Notes under the pieces: model-generated | Told to the model about the DNA's origin: nothing | Seen by the model: only the letters and a program-made list of their open reading frames with translations | The model's database searches: none | Position numbers and translations under genes: made by a program | In this document: positions 1-6,709 of the stretch, piece by piece | How positions within the stretch are numbered: the stretch's first letter is position 1 | How the letters are laid out: each line of letters opens with the position of its first letter | NCBI GenBank assembly: GCA_937863905.1 | Contig: CALMHV010000211.1 | Span: 1-9,294, forward strand | Origin: an uncultured Bacillota bacterium | GTDB lineage: Bacteria; Bacillota; Sulfobacillia; UBA995; UBA9673 | Length of the DNA: 9,294 nt | Reading direction: 5' to 3'

Positions 1-779
1 TCGAGCACCGGCACGCCCAGCTCGGCCGAAAGCTCAGGCGAGACGGCCCGGGAGAGCAGGCCGTCCCGCGAAGACCGGAGGATGTCGCGGACGGTGGCCA
101 CGGCCATCGGTCGCTCCATGGCGATGACAAAGTCGAAACGGTCGGAGAGCTGCTTTCTTATGTCCTCGAGCGGACCGGGGTCCTCGTCGGGATTGGAGGC
201 CGCCCACACCGAGACGCTGATGGGCAAGTCCACGGAGGGCAGCCCGGTCTCCTCGACCTGTAGCCGGCCTGGCTTGGTGCCCATGACGTCCAGCAAGATG
301 TCGGCCAGTTCGGGGGCCGTGTCGGCCAGACGGTTGATCTCATCGACGAAGATGATGCCCCGGTTGGCCTGCGACAGGGTCCCCGGCAGCATGGCCGCCT
401 CGGGGTGGTCCCGGTCGGTGATGCGGCCTAGGTCGAGGCTTCCCGCCACCGTCCCGACCTTAGCGGAGTGAGAGATCTCTCGAAAGGGCATCGGAATCCA
501 CTCCAGACCGATGGCCCGCACCTCGTCCGGCCGCAAGCCCCGGTGTCGCGGGCAGTGCGGCGCCCAGGGCAAGCAGTTGAAGACACAGCCCTTCACGCGC
601 TGGATGAGCGGCAGCCGCTGCCGGACCGAACGCATGATGGTTGTCTTGCCCGTGCCGCGGAGACCCTCGGCGTGGACGTGGAGAGGCAGCCCCACAAGGG
701 TCGCGAGGACGGAGAGGTCCATCGCCCTGAACAGGGCCTGGTTGCCCGGGTGGCGAATCGGGTCGGACCGTCCGGACAG
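1..779 (-). CDS. ChlI/BchI-like AAA+ ATPase (magnesium-chelatase-type), 3' end missing
   Basis: Only the N-terminal 259 residues are inside the window; the gene runs off the left edge. Motifs in order, numbered from the CTG at 779: Walker A GLRGTGKTT (39-47), a Cys/His cluster C65-x3-C69-x6-C76-x2-H79, SAKVGT (105-110), Walker B GIIFVDE (141-147), sensor 1 in WAASNPDED (N196), and an arginine-finger-like LSDRFD (R214). These order the protein with the ChlI/BchI branch of AAA+ ATPases, which often work with a VWA-domain partner; such a partner could lie beyond the edge. A real role in magnesium insertion is not supported, because no tetrapyrrole gene is nearby; a MoxR-like remodelling role is as likely. 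The start is chosen from the strong GGAGG at 786-790, 6 nt before CTG 779. The first ATG, at 722, has a poor ribosome site and would drop 19 residues before the Walker A helix. It follows the secF terminator, and no clear promoter of its own is visible. Confidence 0.85.
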   Translation of the reverse strand, partial: MSGRSDPIRHPGNQALFRAMDLSVLATLVGLPLHVHAEGLRGTGKTTIMRSVRQRLPLIQRVKGCVFNCLPWAPHCPRHRGLRPDEVRAIGLEWIPMPFREISHSAKVGTVAGSLDLGRITDRDHPEAAMLPGTLSQANRGIIFVDEINRLADTAPELADILLDVMGTKPGRLQVEETGLPSVDLPISVSVWAASNPDEDPGPLEDIRKQLSDRFDFVIAMERPMAVATVRDILRSSRDGLLSRAVSPELSAELGVPVL

Positions 780-783
780 GCGA

Positions 784-807
784 CTCCTCCCCCTTTCAGG
801 CGGGAGG
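784..807 (-). promoter_or_regulatory. Strong Shine-Dalgarno inside a short hairpin before the ATPase gene
   Basis: On the minus strand GGGGGAGGAG (793-784) precedes a CTG at 779, with 6 nt between the GGAGG core and the CTG. The six bases CCTCCC at 807-802 are a perfect complement to GGGAGG at 791-786, with a 10-nt loop. The ribosome site could therefore fold into a six-pair GC-rich stem. That this lowers or controls translation is an inference. Confidence 0.5.
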
Positions 808-845
808 TAGTCTTGCCCGGAAGACGGCGCGGAAACCCTGGTAGA

Positions 846-892
846 AAATCGAAAAACCCCTGCTCGGAGCCATATCCCGCCCCGAGCAGGGG
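846..892 (-). terminator. Rho-independent terminator of the secDF operon
   Basis: A perfect 11-bp inverted repeat pairs 857-867 (CCCCTGCTCGG on the plus strand) with 882-892, around a 14-nt loop. On the minus strand the stem is followed directly by TTTTT and then CGATTTTC. It begins 26 nt after the secF stop codon, so it ends the secD-secF transcript and sits before the AAA+ ATPase gene. The plus-strand side has only a weak CTTCTTCT tail. Confidence 0.93.
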
Positions 893-917
893 CTTCTTCT
901 CCGGTCGGCCCGCAGGG

Positions 918-2030
918 CTACCCGCGGTTGGTCCTGGGCGTGAGAGCCTTGCTGCCGCCCGCCGCCCGGAGCCTCTCGTCGTGCTTCCGCCACGCCAGCC
1001 AGATGGGCGTGGCGACGCAGATGGACGAGTACGTTCCGACGAGGATACCGACCATCAGGGCCAGCGAGAAATCGCGGGTCGTGGCCCCGCCGAAGAGGAA
1101 GATGGCCGTGATGGCCAGGAAGGCCGTCATCGACGTGTTGATCGAGCGGACGAACGTCTCGTTGATGGACCGGTTGGCCAGGCCGTCCAGGCCCTCCTTG
1201 CCGCGGCGCTTGAGGTTGTCCCGGATGCGGTCGAAGACGACGATCGTGTCGTTGATCGAGTACCCGATGATGGTCAGGATGGCGGCCACGAAGGCCGAGT
1301 TCACCTCAAGTTGCAGCACCGAGAACACGCCGACGGTTATCAAGCTGTCGTGGACAAGGGCCAGGACGCCGGCCGTGGCGAACCGGTACTCGAAGCGGAT
1401 GGCCACGTAGATCAGGATGCCGAGGCAGCCCAGGAGGGTGGCGATGAGGGCGTTGCGCAGCAACTCCCCGCCGATTGTCGGCTCCACCGTCTCCGGGTCG
1501 GTCACCTCTAGCCCCGGGTACTTCGCCTTGAGTTCGGTCAGCACCCTGGCCTCGCCCGCGGCATCGAGATACGGCGTCCGGACCGAGGCTTCGTTCGGAC
1601 GCTCCGAGAAGACGGTGATGAGCGAACCCGCCACGCCGAGCCCCTCAAGGTCTTGACGCAGCACCGACTCCACGATGGTCTGACTGAACTTGAACGTGTA
1701 CTTGTTGCCCCCGGTGAAGTCGATGCCGTAGTTCAGACCCCGGAACACGAGGCTCAGGACGCTCAGAAGCAGCAAAGCCCCGGACAGATAGACGAAAATC
1801 TTCTGGCTTCCGATGAAGTTGATCTTGCCCACGCGGAAGACGCCGAACGCCCGGCGGACCGGCTGCGGCTTCTCCGCCGTCCACGGGATGTCCGAGACCT
1901 CCGGAGCGGCCGGGATTCTCTCCGCGGCTAGGGTCTTAGCCCTGGCGCCAATGGGAGGCTTGCCCTGGGGCGCCTGGCGAAGCTGGCTGGCCGGCTTCCT
2001 CTGCTGCTTCCGCTTCCTACCGCGGGCCAC
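918..2030 (-). CDS. secF: Protein translocase subunit SecF
   Basis: SecF is a six-pass RND-like membrane protein that acts with SecD and SecYEG, using the proton gradient to pull secreted proteins out on the extracytoplasmic side. The 370-residue product shows TM1 at about 78-97, the SecF signature GIDFTGG (102-108), an extracytoplasmic domain to about 190, then TM2-TM6 packed between about 193 and 347. TM4 carries SINDTIVVFDRIRDNLK (258-274), with the conserved Asp (D261) used in proton-driven function in the family. The start is GTG 2030 inside the end of secD (14-bp overlap), with AAGGAGG at 2046-2040, 9 nt upstream, so translation is likely coupled. Unusual is a cytoplasmic N-terminal tail of about 70 residues, rich in Lys/Arg, Gln and Pro; most SecF proteins begin shortly before TM1. 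The short C-terminal tail is also basic. Confidence 0.96.
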   Translation of the reverse strand: MARGRKRKQQRKPASQLRQAPQGKPPIGARAKTLAAERIPAAPEVSDIPWTAEKPQPVRRAFGVFRVGKINFIGSQKIFVYLSGALLLLSVLSLVFRGLNYGIDFTGGNKYTFKFSQTIVESVLRQDLEGLGVAGSLITVFSERPNEASVRTPYLDAAGEARVLTELKAKYPGLEVTDPETVEPTIGGELLRNALIATLLGCLGILIYVAIRFEYRFATAGVLALVHDSLITVGVFSVLQLEVNSAFVAAILTIIGYSINDTIVVFDRIRDNLKRRGKEGLDGLANRSINETFVRSINTSMTAFLAITAIFLFGGATTRDFSLALMVGILVGTYSSICVATPIWLAWRKHDERLRAAGGSKALTPRTNRG

Positions 2031-3348
2031 TGAGATTCGCCTCCTTCTCGCCGAACAGCACCGAAGCCTTGCGGATCAGGCCGGAGTTGATGACCAGGCG
2101 CAGGACGTACTGGCTGAAGACCACGGCGGTCAACATGCTGATGACGATGCTGGTGCCGAGCGTGACGGCGAAACCCTTCACCGGGCCAGTGCCGAGGTAG
2201 AAGAGAACGACGACCGCGACGAGGGTCGTCACGTTCGCGTCCACGATGGTCCGCATGGCCGAGGTAAAGCCGCTGTCCAGAGCGGCCCGCAGCGTCCTTC
2301 CCATTCTAAGGTGGTCCTTTATCCTCTCGAAAATGAGGACGTTCGCGTCCACGGCCATGCCGACACCGATGACGAGGCCGGCCACGCCGGGGAGGGTCAA
2401 GGTGGCCTTCAAGGACACGAGAGCCCCGACGACCAGGATGGCGTAGACGATGAGGGCGAAGTTGGCGATGACCCCGGCCCCCCGGTAGAAGAGGAGCATG
2501 AACGCCGCCACGGCGGCGATGCCGATCAAGGCCGCGACCTGCGACCGGCGCAGCGAGTCGGCCCCCAGGCTCGCGGAGGTCTCGTTGGCCTGGACCACGT
2601 TGAGTTGCAGCGGCAGGGCGCCGATGTTCAGGATGGTCGCCAGACGGTGGGCCTCGCCCAGGCTCTGATAGCCCTGGATAATCGGGTCCTCGATGTTCGC
2701 CGCCTGCACCGTAGGCGCGGAAACCAGGTCCTTGTCGAGGTAGATGTAAATCTGGCGGGATGCCGACTGACCGCCGTAGATACGCGTCGTGGCCTCGGCA
2801 AATCGCTTCTTCGCCTCAGCCGTGAGTTCCAGGTGGATGTAGGCGGTAACGCCGTCTTGCTCCAGCGCTTCCTGAGCCTTGATGAGGTCGCTTCCCGTGA
2901 CGATGAGGTTCTTTTCGGCGTCCTGGAAGGTGAGATAGGCGATCCGGACGATGTCCATGGCCTCGGCGCGGGTGACATTGGAGAGCGAGACCTCGATCCG
3001 GTTCTTGGTCGGAACGCCGTAGATCTGAGCCTCGGAGACGCCGAGCTTGTCGACGCGCTCGCGGATGACGCTGATAGAGTCTTCCAGACGGTCCCTGGTG
3101 ACCGGCGCCTGGTCGGTGGAAACCGCCTGTAGGGTCAGTTGCGTCCCGCCCTTGAGGGCCTGGTCCAGTCTGATTTTCGACAGGAGAGGCACCTGGGTGG
3201 TGAAGAAGAACGCCGCCCCGCAGACGACAGCGAAGACCAGGATGAACTCGAACGCGTACATGCGCCGGACCCGGAAGACGATGCCGAGGATGAGCGCGGC
3301 CAGAATGAACCCGCCGGCCTGCAGATACATGGGCTCGATACCGAGCAA
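2017..3348 (-). CDS. secD: Protein translocase subunit SecD
   Basis: SecD pairs with SecF as the accessory motor of the Sec pathway. The 443-residue product has two N-terminal hydrophobic stretches (about 11-27 and 32-52), an extracytoplasmic P1-type domain of about 55-265, and a C-terminal bundle of five membrane segments (about 270-420). TM4 holds GVGMAVDANVLIFERIKDHL (328-347), including the family's conserved Asp (D334). The usual GLDLxGG element appears here as LDQALKGGTQL (61-71), keeping the KGG but not its acidic residue. The start is uncertain. TTG 3348 has AAGGAG only 2 nt away, which is too close to be ideal; ATG 3330 has no clear ribosome site. A much later ATG at residue 30 would remove the first hydrophobic stretch and give the usual single N-terminal TM. 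It is the first gene after the promoter at 3435-3464. No yajC is seen next to it. Confidence 0.95.
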   Translation of the reverse strand: MLGIEPMYLQAGGFILAALILGIVFRVRRMYAFEFILVFAVVCGAAFFFTTQVPLLSKIRLDQALKGGTQLTLQAVSTDQAPVTRDRLEDSISVIRERVDKLGVSEAQIYGVPTKNRIEVSLSNVTRAEAMDIVRIAYLTFQDAEKNLIVTGSDLIKAQEALEQDGVTAYIHLELTAEAKKRFAEATTRIYGGQSASRQIYIYLDKDLVSAPTVQAANIEDPIIQGYQSLGEAHRLATILNIGALPLQLNVVQANETSASLGADSLRRSQVAALIGIAAVAAFMLLFYRGAGVIANFALIVYAILVVGALVSLKATLTLPGVAGLVIGVGMAVDANVLIFERIKDHLRMGRTLRAALDSGFTSAMRTIVDANVTTLVAVVVLFYLGTGPVKGFAVTLGTSIVISMLTAVVFSQYVLRLVINSGLIRKASVLFGEKEANLSGPR

Positions 3349-3434
3349 GGCTCCTTGTCCCCTCTCACTAGCGGACTCGCCGTGCGGCCTCTTGGGGAAA
3401 GCGACGACGAGAAGGGCAGCTACGTCACGGCGCG

Positions 3435-3464
3435 ATTATAGCCTCCGCCGCGCGGACGTGTCAA
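3435..3464 (-). promoter_or_regulatory. Near-consensus sigma-A/sigma-70 promoter for secD-secF
   Basis: On the minus strand TTGACA (3464-3459) and TATAAT (3440-3435) are both perfect consensus boxes, separated by 18 bp. The expected transcription start is near 3428, giving a leader of about 80 nt to TTG 3348. This makes secDF independent of the dehydrogenase gene upstream. Confidence 0.9.
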
Positions 3465-3496
3465 CGAACAGGCCTCCTCGGCCAGGAGCGTCACCC

Positions 3497-3520
3497 GCCG
3501 CCGGAGGGCGGCCCGGCGGC
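3497..3520 (-). repeat. GC-rich hairpin after the dehydrogenase gene
   Basis: GCCGCCGG at 3497-3504 and CCGGCGGC at 3513-3520 form a perfect 8-bp stem with an 8-nt loop, directly after the dehydrogenase stop codon (3524-3522). No T-tract follows on the minus strand, so it is not a classical intrinsic terminator. It may protect the 3' end of the messenger or pause transcription before the secDF promoter. Confidence 0.45.
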
Positions 3521-3521
3521 C

Positions 3522-5078
3522 TCAGGTCCTCGTCAGGATGCCTTCCCAGGTCCCGACCTTCTTGGCTTCGGCCCCAGGCCCGAACCAGCGCGTCGTGACC
3601 GACTTGGCCTCGGTGTAGAAGGCCACGCCGTCACGGCCGAGGACGTGCAGGTCGCCCAGAAAGGACTTCTTGTGCCCGGCGAACGGGAACACCGAGATGG
3701 GGACCGGGATGCCGACGTTCACGCCGACCATGCCGCCATGGGTTCGCCGCACGAACTCCCTGGCCTCGTACCCGCTCTCGGTGAAGATACAGGAACCGTT
3801 GGCAAACTCGCTGGCGTTCATGATGGCCAGGCCTTCCTCGAAATCGCGCACGCGCTTGATGCACGTGACGGGGCCGAAGATTTCCTTGTCCCCCACGCTC
3901 ATACCTGGCCTGACGCGGTCGAGGATGGTCGGGCCGACGAAGTGCCCGCCCTCGAAGCCGGGCACGACCAGGCCTCGGCCATCGAGGACCACTTCGGCCC
4001 CTTCCTCGACGCCCTTGGTCACCCAGGCCTCGACGGCCTCCCGGTGCTCGGCCGAGACGACCGGGCCGAGTTCGGTCGCTGGGTCGTAGGCGCAGCCCAC
4101 CTTGAGTTCCCGGGCAAAGCGCGCCAGGTACGCGACGAACTCGTCGGCCACGACCTCTTCGACGCAGACGACCGGGAGAGCCATGCAGCGCATCCCGGCG
4201 CAGCCAAAGGTGGAGTTGATGATGACCCGCGCCGCGTTCTCGAGGCTGGCGTCCCGGAGGACGAGGGCGTGGTTCTTGGCCTCGCACAGGGCCTGGACGC
4301 GTTTGCCGTGGGCGGCCGCCGTCTGGTAGACGTGCCGCCCCACCGAGAGCGACCCGACGTAGGTGATGCCCTTCACCTCGGGGTGCTTGAGCAGGAGTTC
4401 GGCCTCGGCCCGGCGGCAGGTCACCAGGTTCACGACGCCCTTTGGCAAGCCGGACTCATAGAGCAGTTCCAGAAGGCGCATGGACGTCATCGGCGTCTGG
4501 CTGGCCGCCTTGAGCACGAGGGTGTTCCCCGTGGTGATGGCCAGGGGGAGCATCCAACCGAACGGGATCATCGCCGGGAAGTTGAAGGGCGCGATACCCA
4601 CGAACACGCCGAGGGGCTCGCGGTACATGACCGTGTCGAACCCCGGCGAGACGTTCATCAAGGAATCGCCCTGCATCGTGATGGGCGCGGCCGTGGCCAG
4701 TTCGACGCCTTCGATGGCCTTGATGACGTCACCCCGGGCTTCGGCCGGGTTCTTGCCGAGCTCGGTCGAGACCATCCGGGCCAGCTCGTCCAGGTGCCCG
4801 TCGAGCTTGGCCTTGAAGGCGAACATGAGTTGGGCCCGCTGCGTGACCGGCGTCTCGGACCAGCCGGGGAAGGCGTCGCTGGCGGCCCGCACCGCCCCCT
4901 CGACCTCCGCCGCCGTGCAGCAGGGCGCCTCGGCGATGACGCGGCCGGTGCTTGAGTCGGTGATGGGCATGTACTGGCCGCTGGCCGTGTCCTTCCACTC
5001 GCCGGCCACGCCGTACTTGAGGCGCTTCACCTCGGTCAAGCCCTTGGCCGCGGTCGCGCGCTTCCGGCCGGTCGCCAC
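3522..5078 (-). CDS. mmsA: CoA-acylating (methyl)malonate-semialdehyde dehydrogenase
   Basis: An aldehyde dehydrogenase of the MmsA/IolA type: it oxidises methylmalonate or malonate semialdehyde with NAD+ and CoA to propionyl-CoA or acetyl-CoA plus CO2. Motifs numbered from GTG 5078 (518 residues): PFNFP (164-168), the nucleotide-loop element GSLSVGRHV (242-250), EAKNH (266-270), the active-site stretch FGCAGMRCMALP (291-302) with catalytic Cys298 preceded by Arg297, and KEIFGPV (398-404). EAKNH occupies the place of the general-base ELGGK element of hydrolytic aldehyde dehydrogenases, as expected for a CoA-dependent enzyme. The start is set by AAGGAGG (5094-5088), 9 nt before GTG and inside the end of the aminotransferase gene; the genes are 2 nt apart. 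It leaves an N-terminal tail about 25 residues longer than usual. GTG 5030 would give the usual length but with a weaker ribosome site. Substrate choice between malonate and methylmalonate semialdehyde cannot be read from sequence. Confidence 0.9.
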   Translation of the reverse strand: MATGRKRATAAKGLTEVKRLKYGVAGEWKDTASGQYMPITDSSTGRVIAEAPCCTAAEVEGAVRAASDAFPGWSETPVTQRAQLMFAFKAKLDGHLDELARMVSTELGKNPAEARGDVIKAIEGVELATAAPITMQGDSLMNVSPGFDTVMYREPLGVFVGIAPFNFPAMIPFGWMLPLAITTGNTLVLKAASQTPMTSMRLLELLYESGLPKGVVNLVTCRRAEAELLLKHPEVKGITYVGSLSVGRHVYQTAAAHGKRVQALCEAKNHALVLRDASLENAARVIINSTFGCAGMRCMALPVVCVEEVVADEFVAYLARFARELKVGCAYDPATELGPVVSAEHREAVEAWVTKGVEEGAEVVLDGRGLVVPGFEGGHFVGPTILDRVRPGMSVGDKEIFGPVTCIKRVRDFEEGLAIMNASEFANGSCIFTESGYEAREFVRRTHGGMVGVNVGIPVPISVFPFAGHKKSFLGDLHVLGRDGVAFYTEAKSVTTRWFGPGAEAKKVGTWEGILTRT

Positions 5079-5080
5079 GG

Positions 5081-6406
5081 TCAGCGCCCTCCTTCCAAAC
5101 GGTCGAAGCACCCGGCCAGGGTCTCCAGGCCCGTGTCGAGTTCGCTCTCCGTGATCGTCATCGGCGGGGTCAGGCGAATGACGTTGCCGTAGAGGCCGCC
5201 CTTTCCGATGAGCAGGCCGGCCTCGCGGGTCAACTCGAGCATCCTCGCCAGCTTGTGCGGAGCGGGGGCCTTGCCGTCGGCGACGAGCTCGATGCCGATC
5301 ATGAGACCCTTGCCGCGCACGTCGCCGATGGTTCCCGGATGCTTCTCCTGCATCGCCTGGAGGCCCTCGAAGGCCCGCTTCCCCAGCCGGCCGACCCTGG
5401 CCGGGATAGCCTCGCCCTCGATGACGTCGAGGGTGGCGATAGCGGCGACCATGCTGACCGGGTTGCCGCCGAAGGTCGAAATGGAGGCGCCGGTGAAGCG
5501 GTCGGCGACCTTGGGGTCGGCGAGGGTCGCGCCGACGGCCGCTCCGTTCGCCAGGCCCTTGGCGAAAGTCATCACGTCGGGCCGCGCGCTCCAGTGCTCC
5601 CAGCCAAACAACCGACCCGTCCGGCCGAAGCCCGTCTGGACCTCATCGGAAATGAAGAGGCCGCCGGCCTGGCGGACCGTCTCGGCGAGGATTTCGAAAT
5701 AGCCGGGGGGCGGGGTGATGAAGCCGCCGACACCCTGGATGGGTTCGGCGATGAGCGCCGCCACGCGCCCGGTCGTTTCGGTCCGGATAAGCTCGGCGAG
5801 GTCGCGAGCACAGCGCAGATCACAAGCCGGATACGTAGCCCCGAAAGCGCACCGGTAGCAGTAGGCGTTGTGGGCGTGCCGGATGCCGGAGAACTCGCTG
5901 CCCGCGTGCCGCCAGGCGGCGTTGCCGGTGAGGGACATGCCCACGACCGACCGGCCGTGGTAGCTGTGCCGGAGAGCGATGACTTCCTGGTTGCCGGTCG
6001 CCACGCGGGCGAGCAGGATGGCCGTCTCGTTGGCCTCGGTCCCGCTGTTGGTGAAGAAGCTCTTCCAGTCGCCGCCGGGCGAGAGGCGGGCGAGCCGCTC
6101 GGCGAGGTCCACCATCGGCCGGTTCAGGTAGAGGGTCGAGGTGTGCATGAGCTTCCCGATCTGCTCCGTCATCATCTCCACGACATGGGGATGGCTGTGG
6201 GCCAGGCTGGTCGTCAGGATCCCGCCATAGAAATCGAGGTACTCGCGCCCTTCGCTGTCCCAGACCGTCCGGCCCTGGCCGCGTTCAAGAACCAGCGGTT
6301 CCGCGTACAGGGTCGCGACATTGGGGAAGAGGTACCGCTGCTTGCGCGCTATCACTTCGGCCGTGTCCGCCTCTTGACCGCGATTGGGGAACGATGCCGT
6401 CGTCAC
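5081..6406 (-). CDS. Class III PLP-dependent aminotransferase (beta-alanine/AGXT2-like)
   Basis: A fold-type I transaminase of 441 residues. The PLP-site elements are complete: NSGTEANE (120-127) for the phosphate, SYHGRS (148-153), SDEVQTGFGRTG (253-264) with the Asp that holds the pyridine nitrogen, and TFAKGLANG (280-288) with Schiff-base Lys283. Residues 182-199 carry a cysteine cluster C183-x2-C186-x8-C195-x3-C199, in a region that I recall as similar in several AGXT2-like bacterial homologues. Being directly before a semialdehyde dehydrogenase, it most likely deaminates beta-alanine or 3-aminoisobutyrate with pyruvate or another oxo acid; 4-aminobutyrate, ornithine-type or taurine substrates are alternatives. 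GTG 6406 is chosen because GGGAGG (6419-6414) lies 7 nt upstream. The open frame continues to 6628, but that would run antisense through the tRNA gene. No convincing minus-strand promoter was found in 6407-6568. Confidence 0.9.
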   Translation of the reverse strand: MTTASFPNRGQEADTAEVIARKQRYLFPNVATLYAEPLVLERGQGRTVWDSEGREYLDFYGGILTTSLAHSHPHVVEMMTEQIGKLMHTSTLYLNRPMVDLAERLARLSPGGDWKSFFTNSGTEANETAILLARVATGNQEVIALRHSYHGRSVVGMSLTGNAAWRHAGSEFSGIRHAHNAYCYRCAFGATYPACDLRCARDLAELIRTETTGRVAALIAEPIQGVGGFITPPPGYFEILAETVRQAGGLFISDEVQTGFGRTGRLFGWEHWSARPDVMTFAKGLANGAAVGATLADPKVADRFTGASISTFGGNPVSMVAAIATLDVIEGEAIPARVGRLGKRAFEGLQAMQEKHPGTIGDVRGKGLMIGIELVADGKAPAPHKLARMLELTREAGLLIGKGGLYGNVIRLTPPMTITESELDTGLETLAGCFDRLEGGR

Positions 6407-6515
6407 GTCGCGACCTCCCAGATGGCCTGGCGATGTTGTCGCCGGGGCTCGTAGCTCTTGTTTCGCTTCGCGACGTCGATGCCGCATTCCTTGCCCCATC
6501 GTTCGCCGCGCTCGG

Positions 6516-6544
6516 TTGACACCGCCAAAGTCGACACTTAAGAT
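6516..6544 (+). promoter_or_regulatory. Promoter of tRNA-Pro
   Basis: TTGACA at 6516-6521 and TAAGAT at 6539-6544 are separated by exactly 17 bp. The expected start of transcription is near 6551, about 18 nt before the tRNA 5' end. It points away from the aminotransferase gene. Confidence 0.85.
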
Positions 6545-6568
6545 AGAGAAGACCGGCGACGGTTTGGT

Positions 6569-6646
6569 CGGGGTGTGGCTCAGCTTGGTTAGAGCGCCTG
6601 GTTCGGGACCAGGAGGTCGGCGGTTCAAATCCGCCCACTCCGACCA
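6569..6646 (+). tRNA. tRNA-Pro (anticodon CGG)
   Basis: A full cloverleaf of 78 nt including an encoded CCA end. The 7-bp acceptor stem is 6569-6575 with 6636-6642 (one G-T pair). The D arm has GCTC/GAGC, the anticodon arm has CCTGG/CCAGG around loop TTCGGGA, the variable loop is 5 nt, and the T arm has GGCGG/CCGCC with loop TTCAAAT. The discriminator base is A, followed by CCA at 6644-6646. Anticodon CGG followed by G37 fits proline and reads CCG codons, which are common in this GC-rich DNA. It is a single tRNA with its own promoter and terminator, not part of a cluster. Confidence 0.97.
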
Positions 6647-6664
6647 TCTACTTTGAAAGGCTTC

Positions 6665-6709
6665 ATCACGCGTCTTTGACCATGATCGGCGGTCAGCGCG
6701 TGATTTTTA
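6665..6709 (+). terminator. Rho-independent terminator of tRNA-Pro, overlapping the end of the convergent gene
   Basis: ATCACGCG (6665-6672) pairs with CGCGTGAT (6697-6704). Inside it TGACC (6677-6681) pairs with GGTCA (6691-6695), giving a long stem with a small internal loop. A TTTTT tract follows at 6704-6708 on the plus strand. The right half covers the stop codon (6695-6693) and last codons of the convergent HExxH gene. On the minus strand there is no T-tract, so it should stop only the tRNA transcript. Confidence 0.85.

Noticed and set aside
470..486. Palindrome GAGATCTC in the AAA+ gene as a regulatory site
   Set aside because: It lies well inside coding sequence, with no associated promoter or start; chance is enough to explain an 8-bp palindrome.
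1813..3132. Long plus-strand open frame (439 codons) opposite secD
   Set aside because: It lies antisense to a clear SecD. Its product is a low-complexity run of Asp, Gly, Arg and His typical of the antisense frame of GC-rich genes. The same holds for 468-1511, 3645-4955, 5255-6454 and 6870-8267 on the plus strand.
3378..3432. Regulatory hairpin in the secD leader (7-bp complementarity between 3426-3432 and 3378-3384)
   Set aside because: Most of the upstream arm falls before the expected transcription start near 3428, so it would not be in the RNA.
5079..5111. ATG 5111 as start of the dehydrogenase
   Set aside because: It lies inside the aminotransferase gene without a ribosome site. The strong AAGGAGG at 5094-5088 lies downstream of it and serves GTG 5078.
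6407..6628. N-terminal extension of the aminotransferase to ATG 6628
   Set aside because: It would run antisense through most of tRNA-Pro and encode 74 residues unlike the family. GTG 6406 has an SD at ideal distance and gives the normal length.
6569..6646. tRNA-Pro as an attachment site for an integrated element
   Set aside because: No integrase, no repeated tRNA 3' fragment and no shift in base composition are seen on either side.
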